Of a stretch of 64,000 bases of DNA, positions 41,696-53,711 are shown one piece after another. This DNA is from Gemmataceae bacterium (GTDB lineage: Bacteria; Planctomycetota; Planctomycetia; Gemmatales; Gemmataceae): assembly GCA_019694755.1 (NCBI GenBank), contig JAIBBI010000009.1, forward strand, positions 1-64,000. Direction: 5' to 3'. The notes below the pieces were generated by a model. It was not told the DNA's origin, did no database searches, and saw only the letters and a list, made by a program, of their open reading frames with translations. A program made the position numbers and the translations under genes. Within the stretch, counting starts at the first letter, position 1; every line of letters begins with the position of its first letter.

Positions 41696-42766
41696 ATGCC
41701 TCGCCACGACGACGACTACGATGATTATTTCGCCGGGTCGCGAATGACCTTTGGCGAGCATCTAGAGGAATTGCGCACCCACTTGATCAGCGCCATTAAG
41801 GGGCTCGCGTTTTGCCTGGTCATCGGATTCGTGCTCGATGCCTGGGGTACGGTGATTGGTCCCGCGTGGTTGGGAGTCGGCAAGCCGATGATGCAGGTCA
41901 TCACGGCGCCAGTACGTCAGGAGCTGAAGGCGTTTTACGATCGCCGGATGGCCAGGCTTGAAAAGGAACGCGATTCCGGCAATGTCGCAGCCCTTGCCGT
42001 GGCGGAGCCCAAACCGGTCGTGCTGCGGATTCCCCCCTCGGCATTGGCAGCCATTCGCGGCTCGAAGGAATTACCCGCCGAAGCAATCGATGTGGAGGTG
42101 AAACTTGATCCGCTCCAGGCTTACAAGGCGACTCAGTCGGTGACCGAGGTGATCCGACCGCCGGAACTTTCGACGTTGAGCGTCACCGAAGGCATGGTGG
42201 TATACATCAAGGTCAGCCTTCTATGCGGGCTGGTCATGGCCAGCCCGTGGGTGTTCTGGCAACTCTGGTCGTTTGTCGCCGCGGGGATGTACCCGAATGA
42301 AAAGAGCTACGTCTATCGATACCTTCCACTGAGCCTCGGCCTGTTTCTGGGCGGCATTCTCCTCTGTCAATTTGCGGTGATTCCCCAATCGATCGAGGCG
42401 CTGCTCTGGTTCAACGACTGGATCGGTTTCAATCCCGACCTGCGATTGAGCGAGTGGCTCAGCTTCGCGATTCTCCTTCCTCTTGTGTTCGGAGTGTCGT
42501 TTCAGACTCCGCTGGTGATGCTGTTTCTTGAACGAATCGGAATCATGACCGTCGCGGGGTATCTCGGTGCCTGGCGGTTGGCGGCGTTTCTGCTTGCAAT
42601 TTTCGCGGCATTTATCACGCCGACCCCGGATGCCATAACGATGCTGGCCATGTGGCTGCCACTCATGGGACTGTATTTTCTCGGCATTCTGATGTGTAAG
42701 TGGGCCAGCCGGGGTGATGCGATTGACGACGAGGTTTCTGAGCCCGACGAACTGGTCGAGGCCTGA
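41696..42766 (+). CDS. tatC: Sec-independent translocase TatC with enlarged periplasmic loop
   Basis: A 356-residue TatC, the core receptor for twin-arginine signal peptides in the cytoplasmic membrane. The N-terminal signature MTFGEHLEELRTHLI is followed by the first membrane helix. The later conserved parts are intact: VSLLCGLVMASPWVFWQLWSFVAAGMYPNEK, the helix with FGVSFQTPLV, and TPTPDAITMLAMWLPL. Usual TatC is about 250 residues. The extra ~110 (about residues 60-165) sit in the first periplasmic loop. A Tat substrate candidate, the DUF1552 protein, is encoded at 56.1 kb. hemD follows after 2 bp. Confidence 0.93.
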   Translation: MPRHDDDYDDYFAGSRMTFGEHLEELRTHLISAIKGLAFCLVIGFVLDAWGTVIGPAWLGVGKPMMQVITAPVRQELKAFYDRRMARLEKERDSGNVAALAVAEPKPVVLRIPPSALAAIRGSKELPAEAIDVEVKLDPLQAYKATQSVTEVIRPPELSTLSVTEGMVVYIKVSLLCGLVMASPWVFWQLWSFVAAGMYPNEKSYVYRYLPLSLGLFLGGILLCQFAVIPQSIEALLWFNDWIGFNPDLRLSEWLSFAILLPLVFGVSFQTPLVMLFLERIGIMTVAGYLGAWRLAAFLLAIFAAFITPTPDAITMLAMWLPLMGLYFLGILMCKWASRGDAIDDEVSEPDELVEA

Positions 42767-42768
42767 TC

Positions 42769-43848
42769 GTGACGCGCCGGGTGGTCTATCTTTTGACGTC
42801 GGATCGCGACCAAACGGTTTTATGTCCTTTCGGCAGTACGATTTTTGCCGATCGAGCCTGCATGTCCCAGTGCCGATCCCGCAAAGCGGTCATTCCCCCG
42901 GCCCGCGTTGAGCCCGGTCAAGAGGCTGTAGCTGTCACGCTGGCTGCAGCCTCGCAAGACACCATTTACCGCGTCGCGGCAGGGACGGCAGAGAATATCA
43001 AATCCGTTCGACATGAATGGGATGTACTGATTCGTAAAGGCATCGAAGTGGTCAGTACGTCCCTTGTTGAACTCCCACTCTTCGGCCGGCGCGTGCTTGT
43101 GTTAAGGCCTGCCGGTCGCGAGACCGGTCTGATTGCGAGGCTGGAGAATTTCGGGGCGGAAGTAGTTTTCTGGCCGGCAATCGAGGTATTACCGCCGACC
43201 ACGTGGCAGCCGTTGGACGAGGCCGTTGCTCGGCTGTCGCAGGTGAACTGGGTCGTATTTGCCAGCGTTCACGGCGTTGAAGCGTTTCTCGGGCGCTTGC
43301 GCGAATCGAAGTATGGCCTTTCGGGGCTCGCGAAAATCAAAGTCGCCGCGGTCGGGCCCGCGACTGCGGACGCACTAGAGGCAGCTGGAATGCGAGTCAA
43401 CCTGGTGCCTGGCGTTCATTCGGCCGACGGGTTGGCCGCGGAACTGGTACCACAGCTTCGTGGCGAGAGAGTCTTGGTCATTCGAGCCGATCGTGGTCGG
43501 GATACCCTGGAAACCGCGCTGGGTAGTGTTGCGCGAGTCGAGCCCGTGATCGGCTACCGTCAGGTGGACAGAGAATTGCCGCCGGAGATCGTCGAATTGC
43601 TTGTTCGCGGGCTGATAGATAACGCTCTCGTTACCAGTTCGAACACAGCTCGAGTGCTGGCACGGGCAATCTCGGGTCGGGAATCAATGAGGAGCCGAGT
43701 CGGAGTGGTTGCGCTAAGCCCGATCACAGCCGGAGTTTGCAGGGATTTGGGGCTCAATCTGGTTGGCACGTCGGCCGAGGCGTCAGACAGTGGGCTGGTC
43801 AGCGAATTGGTTCAGATCAGATCCCGAAGTGCGTTCCAGCCGAGGTAG
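42769..43848 (+). CDS. hemD: Uroporphyrinogen-III synthase with unusual N-terminal extension
   Basis: A 359-residue protein, GTG start 2 bp after tatC. The HemD domain covers about residues 103-355, with LFGRRVLVLRPAGR, FASVHGVEAFL, VAAVGPATADALEAAGM and VTSSNTARVLA. It cyclises hydroxymethylbilane to uroporphyrinogen III for heme and related tetrapyrroles. The LPLFGRRVLV entry is what follows the linker in CobA-HemD fusions. The ~100 residues in front do not look like CobA, so they may be a decayed remnant, or translation may start further downstream. The 3' end overlaps the convergent small membrane protein gene by 37 bp. Confidence 0.85.
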   Translation: MTRRVVYLLTSDRDQTVLCPFGSTIFADRACMSQCRSRKAVIPPARVEPGQEAVAVTLAAASQDTIYRVAAGTAENIKSVRHEWDVLIRKGIEVVSTSLVELPLFGRRVLVLRPAGRETGLIARLENFGAEVVFWPAIEVLPPTTWQPLDEAVARLSQVNWVVFASVHGVEAFLGRLRESKYGLSGLAKIKVAAVGPATADALEAAGMRVNLVPGVHSADGLAAELVPQLRGERVLVIRADRGRDTLETALGSVARVEPVIGYRQVDRELPPEIVELLVRGLIDNALVTSSNTARVLARAISGRESMRSRVGVVALSPITAGVCRDLGLNLVGTSAEASDSGLVSELVQIRSRSAFQPR

Positions 43849-44000
43849 AGAATAATCCCCCCGACGAGGGCGCCGACAATGTCAATCATCAGGAAGGTAG
43901 ATCCGCCACCGAACGGGATGCTAATGACGAGGTCCATGACGAAAGCGACGAGGAGTAAGCCCGCCACGACCATCGAGGCGATACATAGCTTTTTTTCCAT
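43812..44000 (-). CDS. Small two-helix membrane protein
   Basis: A 62-residue protein with a GAGGAG five bases before the ATG. Two hydrophobic helices (SMVVAGLLLVAFVMDLVI and DIVGALVGGIILYLGW) are joined by a short FGGGS turn. No known family; small proteins of this shape occur widely in planctomycetes. It overlaps the end of hemD on the opposite strand by 37 bp. Confidence 0.75.
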   Translation of the reverse strand: MEKKLCIASMVVAGLLLVAFVMDLVISIPFGGGSTFLMIDIVGALVGGIILYLGWNALRDLI

Positions 44001-46303
<2,303 letters not shown>

Positions 46304-46307
<4 letters not shown>

Positions 46308-47275
46308 GCGGCTCGAGACTTCGAGGTTTCCCGGCGGATTTCTTTACGCCAGTAATCGAGAATGTCGCTGAGTGTCCGGGTCAATGAGTATTCGGGCCGC
46401 CAACCGGTCCGCATCTGAATCTCCGAACGGTCTGCGAGGCTGATCGGCGGGTCGGCGGGTCGGTGCAGATCCGGCCGGCGCCGCAATTCCACAGAACATC
46501 CAATCATGCGACACAGTTGATCGACAATTGCCTTCATAGTCGTGGCCGTACCGGTCCCCGCGACAAATACTTCTCCCGGCATCCCCTGTTCCACGATGAG
46601 TCGATAGGCTGCCACCATGTCGCGGATGTCGGTCATGTCGCGAGCGGAACTCAAGTCACCCGTTTCGAGAACTGGCGGGCACATTCCTGCCTCAATACGC
46701 GCCAATTCGCGAGCGAATCGGGCAACCGCAAAATCGGGGCATTGCCGCGGCCCGATCTGGTTGAACGGTCTCACGCGGACGACGTTGAGGCCCGGGTGCC
46801 GAGTGACCTGATAGCTCAGGAGGTCCGCTGCGGCCTTACTGGCGGCGTAGGGGCTGGCGGGAAGGAGCGGCGTGTCGGCCCGGCAGGCCCCGTCATTTCC
46901 ATAGACCAGTCCGCTGGAAACGAAAAGCACTCTTGGATTGCCGCCCCAACGATCAATGGCGTGGTAGAGTGATCGGGTCGTAGTCAAGTTGTCGGCCCAA
47001 GCCCGGTCGGGCTCACGAAATGACTCGGCAACCCGCGCATAACCCGCCAGATGGTAAACTACGTCCGGGCGGACTCGTCTGACAACAGCTTCAACGGCGT
47101 GCGGTTGTGTCAGATGACAACTGTGGAGTCGGACCGCCGACGCGAGGTGGCCCAGCCCTTCAGGAAACAGCCCGGTTCGGCTGGTCCCGTGTACCTCGAA
47201 CGAATCAGCCAGCAATTCTGCCAGATGACCGCCCGCGAAGCCCGTCACGCCGGTGATGAGTACCCGCGATTGCAT
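46304..47275 (-). CDS. rmd: NAD-dependent epimerase/reductase, GDP-6-deoxymannose reductase-like
   Basis: A 323-residue extended SDR protein. The start at ATG 47275, 14 bp after the second dehydratase gene, gives the expected Rossmann N-terminus ([17 protein letters not shown]); a longer upstream frame is ignored. The catalytic SSGLVYG and [11 protein letters not shown] are present, along with [11 protein letters not shown]. It most resembles Rmd, which reduces GDP-4-keto-6-deoxymannose to GDP-D-rhamnose, and it follows a dehydratase that would supply this substrate. Alternative nearby activities (for example GDP-6-deoxytalose formation) cannot be excluded from sequence alone. Confidence 0.85.
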
Positions 47276-47289
47276 GGTTGCCTGTGGAA

Positions 47290-48339
<1,050 letters not shown>

Positions 48340-48371
48340 TCAACTGGAAGCGCAGGGCAGACAAGCAGCCT

Positions 48372-49067
48372 TCAAAACACGAGCCGGTAGCCGACGTACA
48401 TGATCCCGGCATCGACAAGTGCGTGGCTAATCCAGGAACTGCGAAGACTGCCTGACCGCTCATAGAGCCAGGCCCAAAACACCCCGCCAATGGCGATTCC
48501 CAGATTGAGCGGAACCGCCGCGGTCCAGAATCGCCCGGGCAGATACTCGTCGAGCACAAAAAGGTGATGGGCTGAAAACGCCAGTCCGGACAGGCAGGCG
48601 GCAGGAGCGAACGGCATTGAAAGGCGTAACGCCCCGAACACGAACCATCGCCAGTAATACTCCTCGAGAAACGAGTGAATCAGGCTTAAAAATGCTGCCA
48701 GAGCGATGAACTTGGAGGGGCTGCCGACGCCGAACTCTTCGACCTTTTGTCGGATGCGGACCGGCGCGTCGGCGAGGACAGTGTCTTTCCAGTGCCAACT
48801 CAACGCGACAATGGCGGCGGCCGTCGACACTCCGAAACAGATTCCCCAGATCAATGCGGATCGACGCGATACGCGTGGATTCAGTTTTTTGCGCGTAACC
48901 AGCTGGAATGCCAGTATTGGAATCGAGAGCTGTATGACCTTGGCCAACGGGTATGCCACACGGACGGCAGAATTGGTAGCGCCACCGCCTCCGAGTGCTA
49001 CGAAATACGTGTAGCCCAAACAGGCCGGCAAAGTCATGGCTACGACCAGAATTAACCACCGGATCAT
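48372..49067 (-). CDS. CPBP-family intramembrane metalloprotease (CAAX-like)
   Basis: A 231-residue membrane protein with about six helices. The three CPBP/Abi motifs are present: EEYYWR (EExxxR) near residue 137, FSAHH (FxxxH) near 168, and SHALVD near 216. The family includes CAAX prenyl proteases and bacteriocin-immunity proteins; the substrate here is unknown. Its ATG overlaps the stop of the purine nucleoside phosphorylase gene (ATGA), so the two are translationally coupled. Confidence 0.88.
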   Translation of the reverse strand: MIRWLILVVAMTLPACLGYTYFVALGGGGATNSAVRVAYPLAKVIQLSIPILAFQLVTRKKLNPRVSRRSALIWGICFGVSTAAAIVALSWHWKDTVLADAPVRIRQKVEEFGVGSPSKFIALAAFLSLIHSFLEEYYWRWFVFGALRLSMPFAPAACLSGLAFSAHHLFVLDEYLPGRFWTAAVPLNLGIAIGGVFWAWLYERSGSLRSSWISHALVDAGIMYVGYRLVF

Positions 49068-49888
49068 GGCAGTCGTTCAACGATTCGGCGGACAACGCCT
49101 CGAAGTTTGGCCTCGGCCGCCTTAGCCACCTCCACAATCTCCTCGTGCGTGACGGGGTGAAGCGCGTCGGGCAGGCACATGTCGGTGACAATCGAAAACC
49201 CCAAACACTTCATTCCGCCATGCACGCCGACGATTACTTCCGGCACCGTCGACATGCCCACCACGTCGGACCCGATGTTTCGGAGGTACCGGTACTCGGC
49301 ACGCGTCTCGAGGTTCGGCCCAGTGACGGCTGCATAGACGCCCTTCTGAAGGCTGACCTTTTCGTCTAAAGCACACTGGCGGGCGAGAGCGAGTAATCCA
49401 CGGTCGAAGGGTTCGCTCATGTCCGGGAACCGGACACCGAGCCGTTCGTCGTTCGGGCCGATAAGCGGATTGTCCCCCATGAGGTTGATCATGTCCTCGA
49501 TCAGCATGATGTCACCAGTCGCATACTGCGGATTCAGTCCGCCGGCGGCATTGCTGACAATAAGCGTAGAACACCCCAGTGCCTTCATCACGCGAACGGG
49601 AAATGTTATCTGTTGCAGCGAATATCCTTCGTAAGCGTGAAATCGCCCCGACATGGCGACGACCGACTTACGGGCCAGTTGGCCACAGACCAGTTGCCCG
49701 GCATGGCCCATGACAGTCGACTGAGGAAAGAACGGAAGATCCCCATATGGGATAGTGGCCTCCGCCTCGATGTCGTCGGCAAGGGCCCCTAGCCCGGTAC
49801 CAAGCACGATTCCCACGGTCGGCCGGCCCGGCCAACGGTTCTTAACCGCCGCTACTGCTTCCTGAATCTGATTGAACATTGCCGCCAT
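49064..49888 (-). CDS. Purine nucleoside phosphorylase
   Basis: A 274-residue trimeric-type (PNP/MTAP family) phosphorylase. It has GIVLGTGLGALADDI near the N-terminus (phosphate loop), MSGRFHAYEGYS, VSNAAGGLNPQYATGDIMLI, and GPNLETRAEYRYLRNIGSDVVGMSTVPE with the substrate-binding glutamate. It splits inosine or guanosine with phosphate to free base and ribose-1-phosphate in purine salvage. The start at 49888 follows GAGGG; the longer frame upstream crosses the intergenic region and is unlikely. Coupled to the CPBP protease gene. Confidence 0.93.
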   Translation of the reverse strand: MAAMFNQIQEAVAAVKNRWPGRPTVGIVLGTGLGALADDIEAEATIPYGDLPFFPQSTVMGHAGQLVCGQLARKSVVAMSGRFHAYEGYSLQQITFPVRVMKALGCSTLIVSNAAGGLNPQYATGDIMLIEDMINLMGDNPLIGPNDERLGVRFPDMSEPFDRGLLALARQCALDEKVSLQKGVYAAVTGPNLETRAEYRYLRNIGSDVVGMSTVPEVIVGVHGGMKCLGFSIVTDMCLPDALHPVTHEEIVEVAKAAEAKLRGVVRRIVERLP

Positions 49889-49970
49889 AGGGGTTCCCTC
49901 ATTGTCCCGATCATGATAAGCCGAACACGTCCGCGGGACAGGTAAACCGGCTGCCGGACATCGTGGACCT

Positions 49971-51761
49971 ATGCACAGCACAGACCTGATTCTGACCCTG
50001 ACATCCGGACTGGTGGCCGCTCTCATTTGCGGTTACGCTGCGTTCCGCTGCGGGCTTTCACCGATTACCGGCTACCTCGTCGGCGGCATCATCGTCGGGC
50101 CGTCGACCCCAGGCTTCGCGGCCGACCGTGAACTGGCGCAGCAACTTGCCGAAATCGGCGTAATTCTGCTGATGTTCGGGGTTGGGCTCAACTTTCACCT
50201 CGATGATCTCCTGGCAGTTCGCCGAATTGCTGTTCCCGGCGCACTTGTTCAGATTGTTGTTGCCACCGCCTTGGGCGTTCTTACTGCGGTGCTTTGCGGA
50301 TGGGGCGTCCCCGCGGGATTTGTCTTCGGTCTTGCCATTTCTGTAGCGAGTACGGTGGTTTTGCTCCGCGTACTGGCCGACAGTAATGACCTGCATTCGC
50401 CCACCGGTCATATTGCTATTGGCTGGGTCGTCGTCGAAGATTTGTTCGTTGTGGTTGTGCTGGTGATGCTCCCGGTTCTGTTTCGTCTGGGTGATGCCGA
50501 TGTGTCGGCCATGACCGGACTGATCGCGTGGGCGATCCTCAAGATCGGGTTTTTGATTCTGTTTATCGGAGTAGTAGGGCGACGTGTCCTGCCGTGGCTC
50601 CTGACCAAGGCGGCGGCAACTCACTCGCGTGAACTTTTCGTTCTGACGGTGCTGGTCCTGGCGTTAGGCATCGCCGTAGGAGCGGCTCGTTTGTTCGGCG
50701 CGTCGATGGCCTTGGGGGCATTTCTCGCGGGCATGGTTGTGGGTCGATCGGATTTCAGTTCCCGGGCCGCCTCCGAAGCTTTGCCGCTCCGTGATGCGTT
50801 TGCGGTACTGTTCTTCGTCTCGGTCGGAATGCTGTTTCGTCCTTCAATTCTCGTGGAAGCGCCCGTGTTGATCATCGGAGTCTCCGCCATGATTCTCCTG
50901 ATCAAGCCGATCGTGATCTTCCTGATCATGCTCTTTTTCCGGTATCCCGTCGGGGTTTCCGCGACGGTCGCCGGTTCTCTAGCACAATTGGGCGAGTTTT
51001 CGTTTATCGTCGCCGGCCTGGGTAGGGAACTCGATGCGATTCCGGAGCGGGCGGCGAGTGCGATTATTGCGGTAGCGCTCGTCGCAATAAGTCTGAACCC
51101 CCTGTTTTACCGTTTATCGCAGCGGGTCGACACCTGGATTGGTCGATGGCCGGATCTCGCACATCGATTGCAGGCCCGTTCGCGCTCACGGCTTATTCAC
51201 CTTGCGAGAGAATCCGACGATGAATTGGCGACCGTCACCAGCCGCGCGGTGGTCGTCGGTTACGGGCCTGTGGGCCGGACACTCGTGCGACTCCTTCAGG
51301 AAAACGACATTGAGCCGACAATCATCGAATTGAATATCGATACCGTCGGAAGACTTCGGCTCGACGGTTACCGGGCGGTATACGGGGACGCGACTCACAA
51401 AGCGACGTTGGAGGAGGCGGGGATCCAACGAGCCACAGTCATGATCCTGACCTCGGCCGGCATGAAGGGTGCGGCCGAGGTGATTCGAGTGGCCCGGGAG
51501 TTAAACCCCCGGATTAAGGTGCTGGCCCGGACCGCATACCTCCGTGAAGGGCCGATCCTGAGGAAAGGCGGCGCGGACGCCGTGTTCACCGGCGAAGGTG
51601 AAGTCGCGCTCTCCATGACCGAATTCCTGCTCCGCAATCTCGGGGCCACCGACGAACAGATCGATCGCGAAGGCCAGCGCATGAGGTCGGAACTTTTCGG
51701 CGACTTCATGGCGATCGAGATTCTGCTACCCCCGCCCGCGCCCCGCGAGTCGACGAAATAA
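49971..51761 (+). CDS. CPA2 cation:proton antiporter with TrkA-N domain (KefB/YbaL-like)
   Basis: A 596-residue protein. The first ~385 residues form a 12-13 helix monovalent cation:proton antiporter core, with GYLVGGIIVGP, LLMFGVGLNFHLDDL, ISVASTVVLLRVL and SLAQLGEFSFI. From about residue 420 a TrkA-N/RCK domain follows (VVVGYGPVGRTLV), which binds NAD(H) or nucleotides and gates transport. It probably exports K+ or Na+ in exchange for protons across the cytoplasmic membrane. It directly abuts the convergent PQQ propeller gene (stops adjacent at 51761/51762). Confidence 0.92.
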   Translation: MHSTDLILTLTSGLVAALICGYAAFRCGLSPITGYLVGGIIVGPSTPGFAADRELAQQLAEIGVILLMFGVGLNFHLDDLLAVRRIAVPGALVQIVVATALGVLTAVLCGWGVPAGFVFGLAISVASTVVLLRVLADSNDLHSPTGHIAIGWVVVEDLFVVVVLVMLPVLFRLGDADVSAMTGLIAWAILKIGFLILFIGVVGRRVLPWLLTKAAATHSRELFVLTVLVLALGIAVGAARLFGASMALGAFLAGMVVGRSDFSSRAASEALPLRDAFAVLFFVSVGMLFRPSILVEAPVLIIGVSAMILLIKPIVIFLIMLFFRYPVGVSATVAGSLAQLGEFSFIVAGLGRELDAIPERAASAIIAVALVAISLNPLFYRLSQRVDTWIGRWPDLAHRLQARSRSRLIHLARESDDELATVTSRAVVVGYGPVGRTLVRLLQENDIEPTIIELNIDTVGRLRLDGYRAVYGDATHKATLEEAGIQRATVMILTSAGMKGAAEVIRVARELNPRIKVLARTAYLREGPILRKGGADAVFTGEGEVALSMTEFLLRNLGATDEQIDREGQRMRSELFGDFMAIEILLPPPAPRESTK

Positions 51762-53105
51762 TCACTTCATTTTCAGTTCATAGCAGGCCATTTCCTGAGG
51801 GTTTCGCAAGTAGAGCCTTCCACCGTGGAAGACGGGGTGATTCCAGGTCTTCCCCTCGAGGGCCGGGATTCGGGCGAGTTCCTTCGGCCCTCGGGGTGTC
51901 GCCTCGGAAATGGCCAGCGAGCCGTCGGCCGCGAGAATGATCAACAGCCCTTGATCGGTGAGCAAAAGCACTTGCCCGTTGCCATTTCTACCGCCGTCTT
52001 TCCAGATCAGCTTGCCGTTGTCTAGTTGCACGCAGACGAAACGGGACGTGTCGAAACCATACAGATGCCCGCCAAAAACGACGCCGTCGTTGAAGTATGC
52101 CTTCATGGCCCGACTCGTCCATTCGGGCTTGGCCGACCAATCAGCCTCTTTCTTGCTGACATGCAACCTGCGTGTTCCTTGCTCGGGCCCTACGCCCGTT
52201 CCGACAAGTAAGTCGGTGCCGTTAACGATTGCGGGCTGTGTCACGCGGTTCATCCCGGGAATGTTCCAATCGTGCCGCCACAACAGCTTGCCTGTGGCCG
52301 GATCGACTGACTCGACTCCGACTTCGCTCGAGAGCAGGACCTGCTCCACTCCGTCAAGCGTCGCCCGGTGCGGCGAACTGTAACTGTGGACGGCGTTGCC
52401 GGCCGTCCATGCGAGAGTGCCCTTTAACGAATCGAAGCCAGCGAGCCCCTTTCCCTCGCCACCGCCGACGTACGCAATGCAGACGCCCTTAACGACCAGC
52501 GGCGACGACGAGTAACCCCACTGCGGAATCGTGCCGTTAAGCGATTTCACAACATCTGCCGACCAGATCTCGCGGCCTGTGGCTGCGTCGAGGCAGGCGA
52601 CGTGTCCCATCGCACCCATGGCGTATATTCGGCCGTCCGAAAACGTCGGCGTCGACCGCGGGCCGACGCCTGAAACCGCCTCCTCGAACCGTCCCGGGTG
52701 TCGATACTCCCACAGTTCCTTGCCTGTCCCGGTCGAGTAGCAGGTCACGCATTCCTGGTCCGCTCGCTGTTCCTGCGTGAAGATGTGGTCGCCCACAATC
52801 GCGAACGAACTCCAGCCGGGGCCCACACGCTTTTTCCAGACGAGTTTCGGTGGGTGAGATGTCCAGTCCGGGTCGATGGACACGCCCGTGACAATGGAGT
52901 CTCGGTTGCTCCCACGGAATTCCGGCCAATCGCCCGGCGCGGCCGCGATCACGGCCTTATCAGCCTGCTGGCCAACATCCGGCTTGACCACGCCGGCTAG
53001 GAACCGCTCTTCTTCGCTCGGTACCCATCGCCACGAAATGTTGGGCCGGAAATCGCCTTCCAGCCCGTCGAATCGTAATTGGCCAACAACGCCCCAAGCT
53101 ATCAT
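51762..53105 (-). CDS. PQQ-like beta-propeller protein, C-terminal part of a split gene
   Basis: A 447-residue open frame from ATG 53105. It has outer-membrane-type PQQ/BamB-like beta-propeller repeats: WPEFRGSNRDSIV, TGTGKELWEYRHPG, DAATGREIWSADV, DPATGKLLWRHDW and LDNGKLIWKDGG. The W-P-x-F-R-G opening is typical of planctomycete propeller proteins. The normal membrane-spanning N-terminus is not in this frame: it is encoded just upstream in another frame, and the hydrophobic segment VGLLVAIMIAWGVVG is cut by the ATG. The ATG overlaps the upstream stop (ATGA). So the gene is either frameshifted or expressed as two coupled proteins. Confidence 0.8.
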   Translation of the reverse strand: MIAWGVVGQLRFDGLEGDFRPNISWRWVPSEEERFLAGVVKPDVGQQADKAVIAAAPGDWPEFRGSNRDSIVTGVSIDPDWTSHPPKLVWKKRVGPGWSSFAIVGDHIFTQEQRADQECVTCYSTGTGKELWEYRHPGRFEEAVSGVGPRSTPTFSDGRIYAMGAMGHVACLDAATGREIWSADVVKSLNGTIPQWGYSSSPLVVKGVCIAYVGGGEGKGLAGFDSLKGTLAWTAGNAVHSYSSPHRATLDGVEQVLLSSEVGVESVDPATGKLLWRHDWNIPGMNRVTQPAIVNGTDLLVGTGVGPEQGTRRLHVSKKEADWSAKPEWTSRAMKAYFNDGVVFGGHLYGFDTSRFVCVQLDNGKLIWKDGGRNGNGQVLLLTDQGLLIILAADGSLAISEATPRGPKELARIPALEGKTWNHPVFHGGRLYLRNPQEMACYELKMK

Positions 53106-53500
53106 GATTGCAACGAGCAGCCCGACACGCTGAACCGACGGTCGTGTCGTCCGCGAATTGTCAGCCAGCCGACCCAGATGGCCAACACAAATGGAACCGC
53201 AAAAATCACGACGGCGAGCTCCGTCGATTTGTACAGGGTCAAAGCCAGTCCGATCGCAGGAAGCACGACGAACGCGGGCACCAGCCACCGCATCGGTCCC
53301 CGGACCTTTGCCAGGAACAACCACCAGATCAGCGCGAGCAACAGCCCCAGTGGCGGACCGGCAAACATACTTATGAAGTGGACCATCGTCTGCGGCACGA
53401 CCAGTCGAGGCACGAACATCGCGATCGCGACAAGCGAGAGGATGCCAATTCCGGGCCATAGGCGGATCGCCGACGATTCAGAGGTTTGATTCAGGCTCAT
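53102..53500 (-). CDS. Membrane N-terminal part of the split PQQ propeller gene
   Basis: A 132-residue frame from ATG 53500 (MSLNQTSESSAIRLWPG). It has four hydrophobic helices (GILSLVAIAMFVPRLVV, FAGPPLGLLLALIWWLF, WLVPAFVVLPAIGLAL, LAVVIFAVPFVLAIWVG). This is how I remember full-length propeller proteins of this family beginning before their W-P-F-R-G repeat start. It stops at 53102 inside a fifth helix that continues in the -1 frame. A one-base deletion near 53150, or a sequencing error, would explain the break; no slippery heptamer is evident. Confidence 0.65.
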   Translation of the reverse strand: MSLNQTSESSAIRLWPGIGILSLVAIAMFVPRLVVPQTMVHFISMFAGPPLGLLLALIWWLFLAKVRGPMRWLVPAFVVLPAIGLALTLYKSTELAVVIFAVPFVLAIWVGWLTIRGRHDRRFSVSGCSLQS

Positions 53501-53711
53501 AAAAACCAGTTGAAGTGGGGTCCGGGCGGATCTCCAAATCAGTTTAGTCCTCACGGCAGAATTGGATTCGTCCGGCGGAAAAACTCCAACACGGCCCGAA
53601 AATACCGATAACATAAATGAGATCTTTCCCACCACCCCGGCGGCTTCCGCCGTCCACTGTGATTTGCAATGTCGATCTGTTAAACCGGCCCCGGAATCCC
53701 CGAGGTGTCCA

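Noticed and set aside
53105-53180. Programmed -1 ribosomal frameshift in the PQQ gene
   Set aside because: No X-XXY-YYZ slippery heptamer or following hairpin was found by eye in the overlap near the junction.
53562-53711. ATG start at 53562 for the DUF1592-type protein
   Set aside because: It would place 50 polar residues before the signal peptide; TTG 53712 with GAGG upstream gives a normal exported protein.
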